Position numbers and translations under genes: made by a program. A stretch of DNA of 46,496 nucleotides from CADEFF01 sp964569315 (GTDB taxonomy: Bacteria > Pseudomonadota > Alphaproteobacteria > Dongiales > Dongiaceae): the NCBI GenBank assembly GCA_964569315.1, contig CAZMUZ010000017.1:1-46496 (forward strand), read 5' to 3'. This document shows, piece after piece, positions 37,106 to 45,513 of the stretch (position 1 is the first letter of the stretch; each line of letters begins with the position of its first letter). The notes under the pieces are model-generated. The model did no database searches and was not told the DNA's origin. It saw nothing but the letters and a program-made list of their open reading frames with translations.

Positions 37106-38740
37106 ATGCAAATACCCGTCGACTTCCTGCATTGGTCGCTGGCGTTTCTGCCGATCCTGGCCCTGGCATTCCTGCTGGTGCAGCTACGCTGGACCGCGCA
37201 ACAGGCCGGCACGGCCGGCATCTTCATCGCGGCCGCCATCGCCTTTTTCGTCTTCCGGACCCCGCTGGAGACGCTTGCCGTCGCCGGCGCGAAGGGCGTG
37301 TGGGATGCGCTGTTCATCCTCCTCGTCATCTGGCCGGCCCTGCTTCTCTATCAGATCATGAATCAGTCCGGCGGCTACGAGGCGCTGCGCCAGGGCATCG
37401 CCCGCATGAGCCGCAACGAGCTGTTCGTCATCGTCGCCCTCGGCTGGGTTTTCGCCTCGTTCCTTCAGGGCATCGACGGGTTCGGCACGCCGATCGCCGT
37501 CGTCGCGCCCTTGCTGGTCGCCTTCGGCGTGCGGCCGATCTACGCGGTGGCGATCCCGATCATCGCGCATATCTGGGCGAAGTTCTTCGGGACGCTCGGC
37601 GTCGGCTGGCTCGCCACGTTGCAGGTCGTCGATCTCGACAACGCCACGACCGTCGCCACGGCCTACCAGTCGGGGTTGCTCATGATCATTCAGGCCGTGC
37701 TGGGCGGTTTCACCGTCGCCTGGATGTACGGACGCTGGCCGGCCATCCGCCATGGCTGGCCGCTGGTGCTGATCATCGCCGCCATCCACGGAATCGGCCA
37801 GACGATCGTCGCGTTGATGGATCCGGTGCTGGCGGCCTTCATTCCGGCCACGGTGGCGATGCTGGCGCTGTACCCGCTGTCGCGCTGGCAACGCTACGCG
37901 GAGCCCGCCACGGAGATCGTCGATCGTCCGGCGATGCTGGCGAGCCATGCGGAAAACCGCGCCGACAAGGCGCCGCCGATGGGCCTGGGCATGTCGTTCT
38001 TTCCATACATCCTGCTGACCGTGTTGGCCCTGGGCACTTCGATGATCGATCCGATCAGGAATGCGCTCGGCAGCTTCACCGTCGGCCTGCCCTTTCCCGA
38101 AGTCGCGACCGGCTATGGCGTCATCAAGGCCGCCGCCGGGTCATATTCGACGCTTGCGCCCCTGACGCATCCCGGCGCCAGCCTGGTGGTCACCTGTCTC
38201 GTGGCGTGGGGTGTCTATCGGGCGCATGGCTTCTACGAGGCGTGGGCCGCAACGACCGGGACGCAGCAGAAGGGCGTTTTGCGGGGGTTGTTCGAAAGCG
38301 CCGTTCCCGCCTCCGTTCCGATTCTCGCTTTTCTCGTCATGGCGGGACTGATGAATCACTCGGGCCAGAACGAAACGCTGGCGCTCGGAATTTCCGCCAT
38401 CGCCCCCGCCTATGCTTTCGCGTTCCTGTCGAACGGAATCGGCGTCATCGGTGCCTTCACGACCTCGAGCAGCACCTCGTCCAACGTCTTGTTCTCCGAC
38501 CTGCAGGTCACGCTGGCGAAGCTGAAGGGGCTGCCCGAAGCGACCATTCTTGCCGCGCAGAGCGCCGGCGGCGCGATCGGCAACGCCATCGCGCCGGCCA
38601 ATCTGGTGATGGGCGCCAGCACGGCCGGCATCAGCGGGCAGGAAGGCGCCATTCTTCGCAAGACCCTGCCCTGGACGCTTGCCGCATTTCTTCTGACCGG
38701 CGCCGCAACCGTCCTGCTGGTGCTGTTGTCGAAGCAATAG
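37106..38740 (+). CDS. L-lactate permease (LctP)-family transporter
   Basis: 544 residues with about twelve to fourteen hydrophobic segments. Family signatures include ALGWVFASFLQGIDGFGTPIAVVAPLLV, HIWAKFFGTLG, LTHPGASLVV and SNVLFSDLQVTLAK near the end. LctP/GlcA proteins are proton symporters for lactate and glycolate-like 2-hydroxy acids. AAAGGAGGGAAGAG just before the ATG is an excellent ribosome site. It is followed by a small membrane protein and a GGT-like enzyme, a context that suggests a substrate other than lactate, for example oxamate. Confidence 0.92.
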   Translation: MQIPVDFLHWSLAFLPILALAFLLVQLRWTAQQAGTAGIFIAAAIAFFVFRTPLETLAVAGAKGVWDALFILLVIWPALLLYQIMNQSGGYEALRQGIARMSRNELFVIVALGWVFASFLQGIDGFGTPIAVVAPLLVAFGVRPIYAVAIPIIAHIWAKFFGTLGVGWLATLQVVDLDNATTVATAYQSGLLMIIQAVLGGFTVAWMYGRWPAIRHGWPLVLIIAAIHGIGQTIVALMDPVLAAFIPATVAMLALYPLSRWQRYAEPATEIVDRPAMLASHAENRADKAPPMGLGMSFFPYILLTVLALGTSMIDPIRNALGSFTVGLPFPEVATGYGVIKAAAGSYSTLAPLTHPGASLVVTCLVAWGVYRAHGFYEAWAATTGTQQKGVLRGLFESAVPASVPILAFLVMAGLMNHSGQNETLALGISAIAPAYAFAFLSNGIGVIGAFTTSSSTSSNVLFSDLQVTLAKLKGLPEATILAAQSAGGAIGNAIAPANLVMGASTAGISGQEGAILRKTLPWTLAAFLLTGAATVLLVLLSKQ

Positions 38741-38749
38741 GAGGCGGCC

Positions 38750-38953
38750 ATGGTTGCCTTGCTCAAGAATCGCCTCGCTTACCTCAGCACGTCGTTCGCC
38801 CTGTTCCTGGTCGCGCTCCCGCTCATCAGCATCGGAACGACCGGCGGTCCGCGTCTTTTCCTGTGGATAGGACTGGTTGCGCTCTGCGTCGGCGGCCTCA
38901 TTCCGCCCGTGCAACGGCTGCTTTTCGCACCCAAGCCGCCGCCCGCTTCATAG
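38750..38953 (+). CDS. Small two-helix membrane protein in the lctP operon
   Basis: 67 residues with two likely membrane helices (TSFALFLVALPLISIG and LFLWIGLVALCVGGLIP). No family recognised. AGGAGGCGGCC overlaps the upstream stop and precedes its ATG, so it is clearly translated with the permease. It may be a permease subunit or stabiliser. Confidence 0.72.
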   Translation: MVALLKNRLAYLSTSFALFLVALPLISIGTTGGPRLFLWIGLVALCVGGLIPPVQRLLFAPKPPPAS

Positions 38954-38996
38954 GCCGGCGACGAGCGTGCGAGCTGAAACGGAAAGAAGGTGAGCC

Positions 38997-40658
38997 ATGA
39001 GTCATCCGAACGGTCCCCGCACCGGACGCCCCCCGGTCCTCGCCCCGCGCGGCATGGTGAGCACGCCGCATTATCTTGCCTCCGCGTCCGGCCTGGAGGC
39101 ATTGCGACGCGGCGGCAGCGCGGTCGATGCCGCGATCGCGGCGAATGCGACGCTATGCGTCGTCTATCCGCACATGGCCGGTCTCGGCGGCGACGGCTTC
39201 TGGCTGATCGCCGGGCCCGATACCGGCGGCGTCCAGGCGCTCGACGCCAGCGGACCCGCGGCCCGCAAGGCGACGCGCGACGACTACCGCAAACGCGGCT
39301 GCACCGATCAGATCCCGGCCCGCGGGCCGCTGGCGGCGCTGACGGTTCCGGGCGCCGTCGATGGATGGCGTGCGGCGCATGAGCGCCATGGCCGCCTTCC
39401 CTGGGCGAGCCTGTTTGCGGATGCCATCGAATATGCGCGCAACGGCATCGCGATCACCCGTTCGCTGGCGGATTGGCTCGCCGCGGACGAGGCGATCCTT
39501 CGGCAATTTCCGGACACCGCCCGTATCTTTCTGCCCGAGGGCAAGGTGCAGCGCGAAGGCGCTCGCCTGGTGCAGGCCGAACTGGCCAATACGTTCGAGC
39601 AGTTGGCGGCATCCGGCGCCCGCGCGGCTTTCTACGAAGGGCCGATCGCGCAGCGCATCTGCAAGGCGCTCGCGCCGGCGGGGTCTCCGCTCGGTCCGGA
39701 TGATTTCGCCGGCTACCAGGCGCGATGGGTCAAGCCGATCTCGACCGCCTATCGCGGATACGACGTGTTTCAGATGCCGCCGAGCACGCAGGGTTTCGCG
39801 GCCTTGCAAATCCTGAATCTGCTCGAAGGGTTCGACGTTGCCTCCTGGGGCGACGGTACCGCCGACTACTACCATCATATGGTGGAAGCGGTGAAAGTCG
39901 CCTTCGCCGACCGCGACGAGTGGCTGACGGATCCCGAATTCGTCGAGATTCCGCTCGATAAGCTGTTGTCCAAGGACTATGCGGCCGCTCGCCGCAAGCT
40001 GATCGACGCGAAGCGGGCGCTTGCCGGCGAGCGGATCGAGCCCGGCCTGCGCTATGGCGCCAAGTTCGATCGCCGCAGCCCCGACGGCGACACGGTGTAT
40101 TTCTGCACCGGCGACGCGAGCGGCCTTGTCGTTTCCAAGATCCAGTCGATCTATCACGACTTCGGCGCGGCCGTGATGGGCGGCGACACCGGCATCGTCA
40201 TGCAGAATCGCGGAAGCTTCTTCTCGCTCGACGACAACCATCCGAACCGGCTCGAGCCCGGCAAGCGCACCTTCCACACCATCATTCCTGCGATGATGCT
40301 CGAGAAGGGCGAGCCGGTTCTGGCATACGGCACCATGGGCGGCGAAGGCCAGCCGCAAACCCAGGCCGCCATGCTGACGCGCCTGGTCGATTTCGGTTAC
40401 GACGTGCAGCAGGCGATCGAAGCGCCGCGCTGGCTGATGGGCCGCACCTGGGGCATGGAGTCGCGCGATCTCTGGCTCGAGTCCCGAATCTCCGATGAGA
40501 CCGTCCGCGAACTCCGATTGCGCGGACAACCGGTCAAGATGGTCGGTCAATGGGACGGGACGCTGGGTCATGCCCAGGCGATTCGCATCGACCGCAAGAA
40601 CGGGCTGTTCGAAGGCGGCGCCGATCCGCGCGGCGACGGCGCCGCGATGGGTTACTGA
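38997..40658 (+). CDS. Gamma-glutamyltransferase-family enzyme (cytoplasmic, possibly oxamate amidohydrolase-like)
   Basis: 553 residues of the GGT Ntn-hydrolase family. RGMVSTPHYLASASGLEALRRGG and VVYPHMAGLGGDGFW match the family start; the autocleavage nucleophile is probably Thr366 in DGDTVYFC, and the small subunit carries MGGDTGIVMQNRG and YGTMGGEGQPQTQ. There is no signal peptide, unlike periplasmic glutathione-cleaving GGT. That, plus the YPHM.GLGGD.FW motif, recalls HpxW, the oxamate amidohydrolase of purine catabolism. The AAGGTGAGCC before the ATG and the permease upstream show one operon. Confidence 0.87.
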   Translation: MSHPNGPRTGRPPVLAPRGMVSTPHYLASASGLEALRRGGSAVDAAIAANATLCVVYPHMAGLGGDGFWLIAGPDTGGVQALDASGPAARKATRDDYRKRGCTDQIPARGPLAALTVPGAVDGWRAAHERHGRLPWASLFADAIEYARNGIAITRSLADWLAADEAILRQFPDTARIFLPEGKVQREGARLVQAELANTFEQLAASGARAAFYEGPIAQRICKALAPAGSPLGPDDFAGYQARWVKPISTAYRGYDVFQMPPSTQGFAALQILNLLEGFDVASWGDGTADYYHHMVEAVKVAFADRDEWLTDPEFVEIPLDKLLSKDYAAARRKLIDAKRALAGERIEPGLRYGAKFDRRSPDGDTVYFCTGDASGLVVSKIQSIYHDFGAAVMGGDTGIVMQNRGSFFSLDDNHPNRLEPGKRTFHTIIPAMMLEKGEPVLAYGTMGGEGQPQTQAAMLTRLVDFGYDVQQAIEAPRWLMGRTWGMESRDLWLESRISDETVRELRLRGQPVKMVGQWDGTLGHAQAIRIDRKNGLFEGGADPRGDGAAMGY

Positions 40659-40680
40659 GCGCGAGGGGCCGCCGGCGGGG

Positions 40681-40698
40681 ACGCCGCAACGGCGGCGT
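40681..40698 (+). terminator. Hairpin after the GGT-like gene
   Basis: ACGCCGC (40681-40687), loop AACG, GCGGCGT (40692-40698), then TCCTTTCC. A plausible end for the lctP operon, although the T-run is weak. Confidence 0.5.
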
Positions 40699-40934
40699 TC
40701 CTTTCCGCGCTTGCGCCGCGGGTTCCCCGCCCTGAACGAGGATGCCGAATTGCCGGTCGGCGCGGGCACCGAGGCGCGCTAAGGGCATTGGTACAAAACT
40801 GAGCCAGATGCCCATTCAGATTCGAGATCGGTCAGGATTTTCCGACGCTCACGCGGAGTCGCCACAAGACCAATCCGAAAAGCGCTTTTGCCGAATCCGT
40901 ATAACACCCTCGGCGGCAACGCTGCCTGAATCAG

Positions 40935-42338
40935 TTACACACAGAGCCGCATCAAGCTGCCCAGATGCGGCAGCGCCTCCAATCGGCCGACCGTGGCGGC
41001 GATCCGCCCGCTGCGGTCCTTTCCGAGGACAGGGGCGACCAGGGCGTGGAACTTGTCGACGACGCGGGTTCCCTGCATCGTGCGATCGTTCATCGGTATC
41101 CCGGAATCGTACCGCGCGCGAAGGATTCGTCCCCCGGCTAACTCGACCTCCATTTCGCTCACGGTCAATCCGAGATCGGGGGTCAGCTCCACGGAGACCT
41201 TGTCGCGCAGCGCATTCAGATATGTCGAATTGGCGTTCGCGTCGCTAAACACTTCTGGCCGGAAGGTCTCCAAGCCGGCCAGCGCGAAGGCGGCCGTCGC
41301 CCTGAGACTGAACTTTGTTTCTACGCCGGTACGCGGCTCCGCGATGTTGCAGATCTCGTTGCAGTGGCTGTTGGCCCGCACGCGGACGGCACGGATCTCC
41401 TCCGGCGAAAGGCGATGCGTCTGCCGCAGCCCATGCCCGCATTCGATGGTTCCCAGCGCTTCGTAGCAGGCAGAGTGGAATTTGAAGAGATTGGCGAAGA
41501 GATGATAGCCCTCCGTGGGATCGCGCAAGGCTGCCGCCGCATCGAAATCGGGGCTGTGCGTAGCCGCGAATCCCTGAGCGCATTCGAGCGCGTCCTCGGG
41601 CGCATCGAACCCGCGACCGGCCAGCGTCGCCGCTAACAGGCCGGTCGCCGCCGCCGCTCCCGCATGCAGCGGCTTGCACGACGTAGCGAACATGGATTTG
41701 AGGCCGGCCGCGCGGGTCGCGGCGATGCCGAGCGCGCGGGCCGCAGCGTGTCGATCGAGACCCAAGAGCCGCGCGCAGGCGGCGGCAGAACCGAAACTGC
41801 CGATCGTGGCGGTCGCGTGGAATCCGCTGGTGTAGTGCCCCGGTGCGACGAGACGGCCGATCCGGCAGGCGGTTTCGTAGCCGGTGAGGAACGCATCCAT
41901 CGCCGCCGCACCGTTTGCGCCTCGATGCTCCGCCAAGGCCAGGACCGCCGGCAGGATCGGCGCCGTGACATGGCCGGGCAGCGCGAAATTTACGTCGTCA
42001 TAGTCGAGCATGTGCGAGATCGTGCCGTTCAGCAGCGCCGCTTGCTGGATCGGCACGCGCTTCGGCCCTCCGAACACATGAGCCTGCGGATAACCGCCCT
42101 GCTCCGTCAGTTCCGCGCGCAGGATCTTCACCGCCGGCTCGGCGGCAGCGGCGATGGAGACGCCGAGCCAGTCGAGGACGCATTGCTTGATGACGAGAGC
42201 GAGGTCGGGCGGCCCATCCCGCCATCGGAGCGCCATCGCCTTCTCGAGGAGCGGCGTGGTGACGGGGCTATAGATCGGCGCGCGCTTCTCAACCGATGCC
42301 GGAGCGCCCGCGGTCCGAATCTTCTTCTTCCGATCCAT
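40935..42338 (-). CDS. MmgE/PrpD family protein (2-methylcitrate dehydratase-like)
   Basis: 467 residues. LNGTISHMLDYDDVNFALPGHVTAPILPAVLALAE, AMDAFLTGYETACRIG and GYHLFANLFKFHSACYEALG (here FKFHSAC rather than the common KP.FPCC or KPYP.C) identify the family, which includes 2-methylcitrate dehydratase PrpD, cis-aconitate decarboxylase and iminodisuccinate epimerase. No Prp genes are near, so the propionate route is unlikely. An ATG at 42338 follows AGGACTCC; Met35 is an alternative. It is on the same strand as the ureohydrolase operon, 189 bp downstream of it. Confidence 0.87.
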   Translation of the reverse strand: MDRKKKIRTAGAPASVEKRAPIYSPVTTPLLEKAMALRWRDGPPDLALVIKQCVLDWLGVSIAAAAEPAVKILRAELTEQGGYPQAHVFGGPKRVPIQQAALLNGTISHMLDYDDVNFALPGHVTAPILPAVLALAEHRGANGAAAMDAFLTGYETACRIGRLVAPGHYTSGFHATATIGSFGSAAACARLLGLDRHAAARALGIAATRAAGLKSMFATSCKPLHAGAAAATGLLAATLAGRGFDAPEDALECAQGFAATHSPDFDAAAALRDPTEGYHLFANLFKFHSACYEALGTIECGHGLRQTHRLSPEEIRAVRVRANSHCNEICNIAEPRTGVETKFSLRATAAFALAGLETFRPEVFSDANANSTYLNALRDKVSVELTPDLGLTVSEMEVELAGGRILRARYDSGIPMNDRTMQGTRVVDKFHALVAPVLGKDRSGRIAATVGRLEALPHLGSLMRLCV

Positions 42339-42527
42339 GCAGTGGAGTCCTGCCCGGCGCCGCCATTGGGGCGGGCGCTCTCCTGACGATCGTGGGTCGC
42401 AAGCTCATTCTGCTCCCGTTCGGCCCCGCGGGGAATGTCGGCATATTCGGGAAGGCCGGAATCCCATCGTTAGGTCAATGACGAGCACGGATGCGCATGC
42501 ACCCGAAAAGCGGCGCAATGGCGCGCG

Positions 42528-43517
42528 CTATTTCTTTCCGCGCCCTGCCTTGCGCTTGGCCCCGCTCCGCTCTTGCGTCGCCGCGTAATGCGCGCCGAGC
42601 AGGTTGAAGATGATGTAGCAGCAGAGCTTGCCGGTGATCCCGGAGGGGTCGTAGGCGGGGCAATATTCGACGATATCGAACATCGTCACGCCATGGCGGC
42701 CGATCATCCGCGCCGCGGTCAGGATTTCGCGGCTGGTGAGGCCGCCCGGCTCCGGGCCGCTGGTGCCGGGGGCGTAGGCCGCGTCGATGCCGTCCGTGTC
42801 GAAGCTCACATAGAGCGCCTTGGTGCCGCGGCCGGCGATCCTGAGCGCCTCCTCCATCACCGGAACGATGCCGCGCTCGATCACCTCGCGCATGCCGATG
42901 ACGCGGATCCCTTTCCGCTTCAGATATTCCGTCTGCCGCTTCGTGTTGAGCGATCCGCGGATGCCGATGAGCACCATGTTGGCGGGATCGATATTATGCA
43001 GCTCCGAGAGACGGCAGACCTCGGACCAGTTCGAGTTTTCCTCCCCGTCCACCTCGTCCTCGGCGTCCATGTTGGCGTCGAACACGATGTAGCCGACCTT
43101 GCCGTCGGTCTCCTCCGAGATCGCCTCGCCGAGCGGAATCGGCAGGCTATGGTCGCCGCCGATGAAGATGCCGAGCGATCCCGCGCGCAGCATCTCCTTC
43201 GCGGCCGTCTTGGCCGCCGCGCGGCATTTCGCCGGCGCCGCCGGGACCATCTGGGCGTCGCCGCAATCCACCAGCCGGTAGGTCTCCAGCAGATCGACAT
43301 CGTCGTCGAAGAAGTAGCCGCCATATTGGCGCGAGGCTTCCCGGAGGCCGCGCGGGCCCGCGGCCGTACCGCTGCGGTAGATGCCCCCCATGTCGTAAGG
43401 GATGCCGAGAAGCGCTGCCTTCGCGCCATGGGCGCGGAGCGAGGCGGCGCGCGCCTCGACGAAGGGCGCACCGAGGAAGGTCGCCTGCGGAGCGACGCTG
43501 AGTTTTTTCTGGGCCAA
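42528..43517 (-). CDS. Agmatinase-type ureohydrolase family protein with altered metal motif
   Basis: 329 residues from a TTG. Family parts: LLGIPYDMGGIYRSGTAAGPRGLRE, GGDHSLP (His123) and SFDTDGIDAAYAPGTSGPEPGGLTS (Asp240, Asp242). The usual second metal motif DAHxD reads DANMD (Asp147, Asn149, Asp151), so one manganese- or nickel-binding His is replaced by Asn. Members hydrolyse guanidino compounds such as agmatine, guanidinobutyrate or guanidine. The TTG at 43517 is supported by GAAGGAT six bases upstream; no ATG is better placed. It follows the CN-hydrolase gene by 11 bp. Confidence 0.85.
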   Translation of the reverse strand: MAQKKLSVAPQATFLGAPFVEARAASLRAHGAKAALLGIPYDMGGIYRSGTAAGPRGLREASRQYGGYFFDDDVDLLETYRLVDCGDAQMVPAAPAKCRAAAKTAAKEMLRAGSLGIFIGGDHSLPIPLGEAISEETDGKVGYIVFDANMDAEDEVDGEENSNWSEVCRLSELHNIDPANMVLIGIRGSLNTKRQTEYLKRKGIRVIGMREVIERGIVPVMEEALRIAGRGTKALYVSFDTDGIDAAYAPGTSGPEPGGLTSREILTAARMIGRHGVTMFDIVEYCPAYDPSGITGKLCCYIIFNLLGAHYAATQERSGAKRKAGRGKK

Positions 43518-43523
43518 GGGGAA

Positions 43524-43530
43524 ATCCTTC
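43524..43530 (-). promoter_or_regulatory. Ribosome binding site supporting the TTG start of the ureohydrolase gene
   Basis: GAAGGAT, six bases before the TTG at 43517; it overlaps the stop region of the carbon-nitrogen hydrolase gene. Confidence 0.55.
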
Positions 43531-44449
43531 AGTGGGTGGAACCGGAACCCGCCGTCTGCGAGGGAGTCGCGGGGACGCTGCCGCGCGCGGTGCCGGCGGC
43601 GAGGCCGTAGGCCTCCGGGCGACGGTCGCGCAGGATATGGTTGAACTCGTTCCAGCTCCGCTTGCGCCGCGCGTCGGAGAGGTTCACCTCGGCATAGATG
43701 ATCTCCTCCTCGTCGCTGCTCGCCGGACCGCCGATCGGCCAGCCGGTATAGCTCGCGATCAGGCTCTGGCCGAGGAAGGGCTGGCCGCGCTCCGTGCCGA
43801 CGCGGTCGGCGGCGGCGATGAAGACCGAGTTGCTGTGCGCGGCCGCCATGACGAGGATGTTCGCCATTGCCTCGCGCGTCTTGTCCTGGCCCGGGATCGG
43901 CACCCAGTTGGTCGGCACGCAGATGATGTCGGCGCCGCCGAGCGCGCAGGAACGGTGCGATTCCGGGAACCACCCGTCATAGCAGATGAAGGTGCCGATA
44001 CGGCCGGCGGCCGTGTTGAAGACGGGGAATCCCAGATTGCCCGGCTCGAAGAAGAGCGCCTCCTCGTTCCAGAGATGCACCTTGCGGAAGCTGCCGACAT
44101 GGCCGGAAGGGTCGATCACCACGGCGGAATTATAGAGCGCGTTGCCTTCCCGCTCGCAGATGCCGGCGACGATGGTGAGATCGAGCTCGGCGGCGAGCCT
44201 GGTCCAGAGCTTCGTCGTCTGCCCGCCCGGCACCGGCTCGGAAAGGCCGAAGGCCTCCTCGCGCGACTTGAACATGTAGCCGGAGTTGCAGAGCTCCGGC
44301 AGCACCAGCAGCCGCGCGCCCTTCTTCGCGGCCTCGCGGATCATGCGTTCGCTCTTCTTCAGATTGCCCGGCTTGTCGCCGATACGCGGCTCCATCTGGA
44401 GGCAGGCGACTTTGACCGGCGCTTCCGCGCTTGTTGCTTCCTGTGCCAT
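43529..44449 (-). CDS. Carbon-nitrogen hydrolase (nitrilase superfamily)
   Basis: 306 residues with the Glu-Lys-Cys triad: Glu52 (LPELCNSG), Lys123 (FRKVHLWNEE) and Cys156 (ICYDGWFPE). These motifs are those of amidase branches such as N-carbamoylputrescine amidase, N-carbamoyl-amino-acid hydrolase and omega-amidase, rather than true nitrilases. GGGAGTGAAGTCA before the ATG sets the start at 44449. Directly followed by the ureohydrolase gene, so it may act on the carbamoyl or amide intermediate of the same guanidino-compound route. Confidence 0.9.
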   Translation of the reverse strand: MAQEATSAEAPVKVACLQMEPRIGDKPGNLKKSERMIREAAKKGARLLVLPELCNSGYMFKSREEAFGLSEPVPGGQTTKLWTRLAAELDLTIVAGICEREGNALYNSAVVIDPSGHVGSFRKVHLWNEEALFFEPGNLGFPVFNTAAGRIGTFICYDGWFPESHRSCALGGADIICVPTNWVPIPGQDKTREAMANILVMAAAHSNSVFIAAADRVGTERGQPFLGQSLIASYTGWPIGGPASSDEEEIIYAEVNLSDARRKRSWNEFNHILRDRRPEAYGLAAGTARGSVPATPSQTAGSGSTH

Positions 44450-44584
44450 TGACTTCACTCCCGACGATAGAGGCGCGCCCGAGCGGCAATCGAACGCGGC
44501 GGACTCCATCACGATTTGCGCGCGGTCGCAAGGCGGCCCCGGCGCGAGCATCGCGTCGCGGAAGCGGCATGCGGCCGAAGCTCG

Positions 44585-45295
44585 TCAGGCGCCCTTCGGC
44601 GCGACCGGAGCGAGCGGGTCCCAGGGCGAGCCGTCGAGCTTCTCGCGCGTGAGGTTCCAGGAAAGGGTGATGCGAGGCCGATCGCCGAAATAGGGATTGA
44701 CCGCATGCACGAGCTGGCCGGGGAAAAGGATCATGCAGCCGGCGCGCAAGCCCGGGATCACCGGCATGGTCATGCAGTCCGGCTGGATGTTGCAGCAGGC
44801 GCTGTAGCGCGGATCGACGAAGCAGAACTCGCCGTCGATCGATTGCGGATCGGGCGGCAAATCGCCCTCGTCCACGCAATAGACCACGCTCGCATGGGCG
44901 CGCGGATGGCTGTGCGGCATGATGTAGTCGCCATTGCCGTAGATATTCGCCCAGGAGAGATCGATCACCGGATCGGTCATGCCCGCGCCGCGCCGGCAGA
45001 GTTCGCGCATCCGCGCCTCGAGCAGCGCGAGCTCCGCGCCGCCGAGCTTCCCGAGATCGTGGATCTTGGTGCCGCCGTCGGCGCGGCCGTAGCGGCGCGC
45101 GGCGCGCGCATCGCGCCCGGCCTCGATGAGGCGCCTGACCAGGCCCGGGTGGTAGGCGGCCGTATCGGCGAACTGCGTGATGACGACCCGCGGCTTGCCG
45201 GGCAGCGACTGGACGCGCTGCGCCGCCGGCCAGGCGGTCGAAGCCGCTGTCGCTGCCTGCGGCGCGGCGCCTGTCGCGATCGTCGGTCCCGTCAT
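44585..45295 (-). CDS. Putative 2OG-Fe(II) oxygenase (TIGR02466-like)
   Basis: 236 residues. LSWANIYGNGDYIMPHSHPRAHASVVYCV and FPGQLVHAVNPYFGDRPRITLSWNL resemble the TIGR02466 family of putative 2-oxoglutarate/Fe(II) oxygenases; His128, His130 or His134, His197 and Arg208 are candidate metal and cosubstrate residues. The first 25 residues are Ala/Thr-rich. AGGGGA lies at the ATG. It leads the operon with the CN-hydrolase and ureohydrolase, 135 bp apart. Hydroxylation of a guanidino or ureido substrate is one possibility. Confidence 0.75.
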   Translation of the reverse strand: MTGPTIATGAAPQAATAASTAWPAAQRVQSLPGKPRVVITQFADTAAYHPGLVRRLIEAGRDARAARRYGRADGGTKIHDLGKLGGAELALLEARMRELCRRGAGMTDPVIDLSWANIYGNGDYIMPHSHPRAHASVVYCVDEGDLPPDPQSIDGEFCFVDPRYSACCNIQPDCMTMPVIPGLRAGCMILFPGQLVHAVNPYFGDRPRITLSWNLTREKLDGSPWDPLAPVAPKGA

Positions 45296-45326
45296 TCCCC
45301 TGGCCCCGGTATCGGCATCGGATTTC

Positions 45327-45345
45327 GCCCGCTATCCTAGCGGGC
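45327..45345. promoter_or_regulatory. Eight-bp inverted repeat upstream of the 2OG oxygenase gene
   Basis: GCCCGCTA (45327-45334), spacer TCC, TAGCGGGC (45338-45345), 32 bp before the start at 45295 in the divergent spacer. It could be an operator or a leader hairpin. Confidence 0.45.
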
Positions 45346-45354
45346 GGCGGATAA

Positions 45355-45513
45355 ATCGGAAATGCCGCCCGATCGGAGATGCCGACCGATCGGAAATGCC
45401 GGCCGATCGGAATAGCGGGCGGATCGGAAACGGGGGCGAGCCGGAAAAATGGCGGACGAATCCGGAATGGCAGGCGGGTCGGAGCGGGCGGGCAAATCCG
45501 GAATGGCGGGCGC
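45355..45513 (+). repeat. 17-18-bp degenerate tandem repeat ending at the ABC permease start codon
   Basis: About nine units. The first four, at 45355, 45372, 45389 and 45406, are 17 bp and follow ATCGGAAATGCCGGCCG; later ones are 17-20 bp. The last unit ends at 45513, one base before the ATG. No normal ribosome site is left in front of that gene. Confidence 0.8.
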
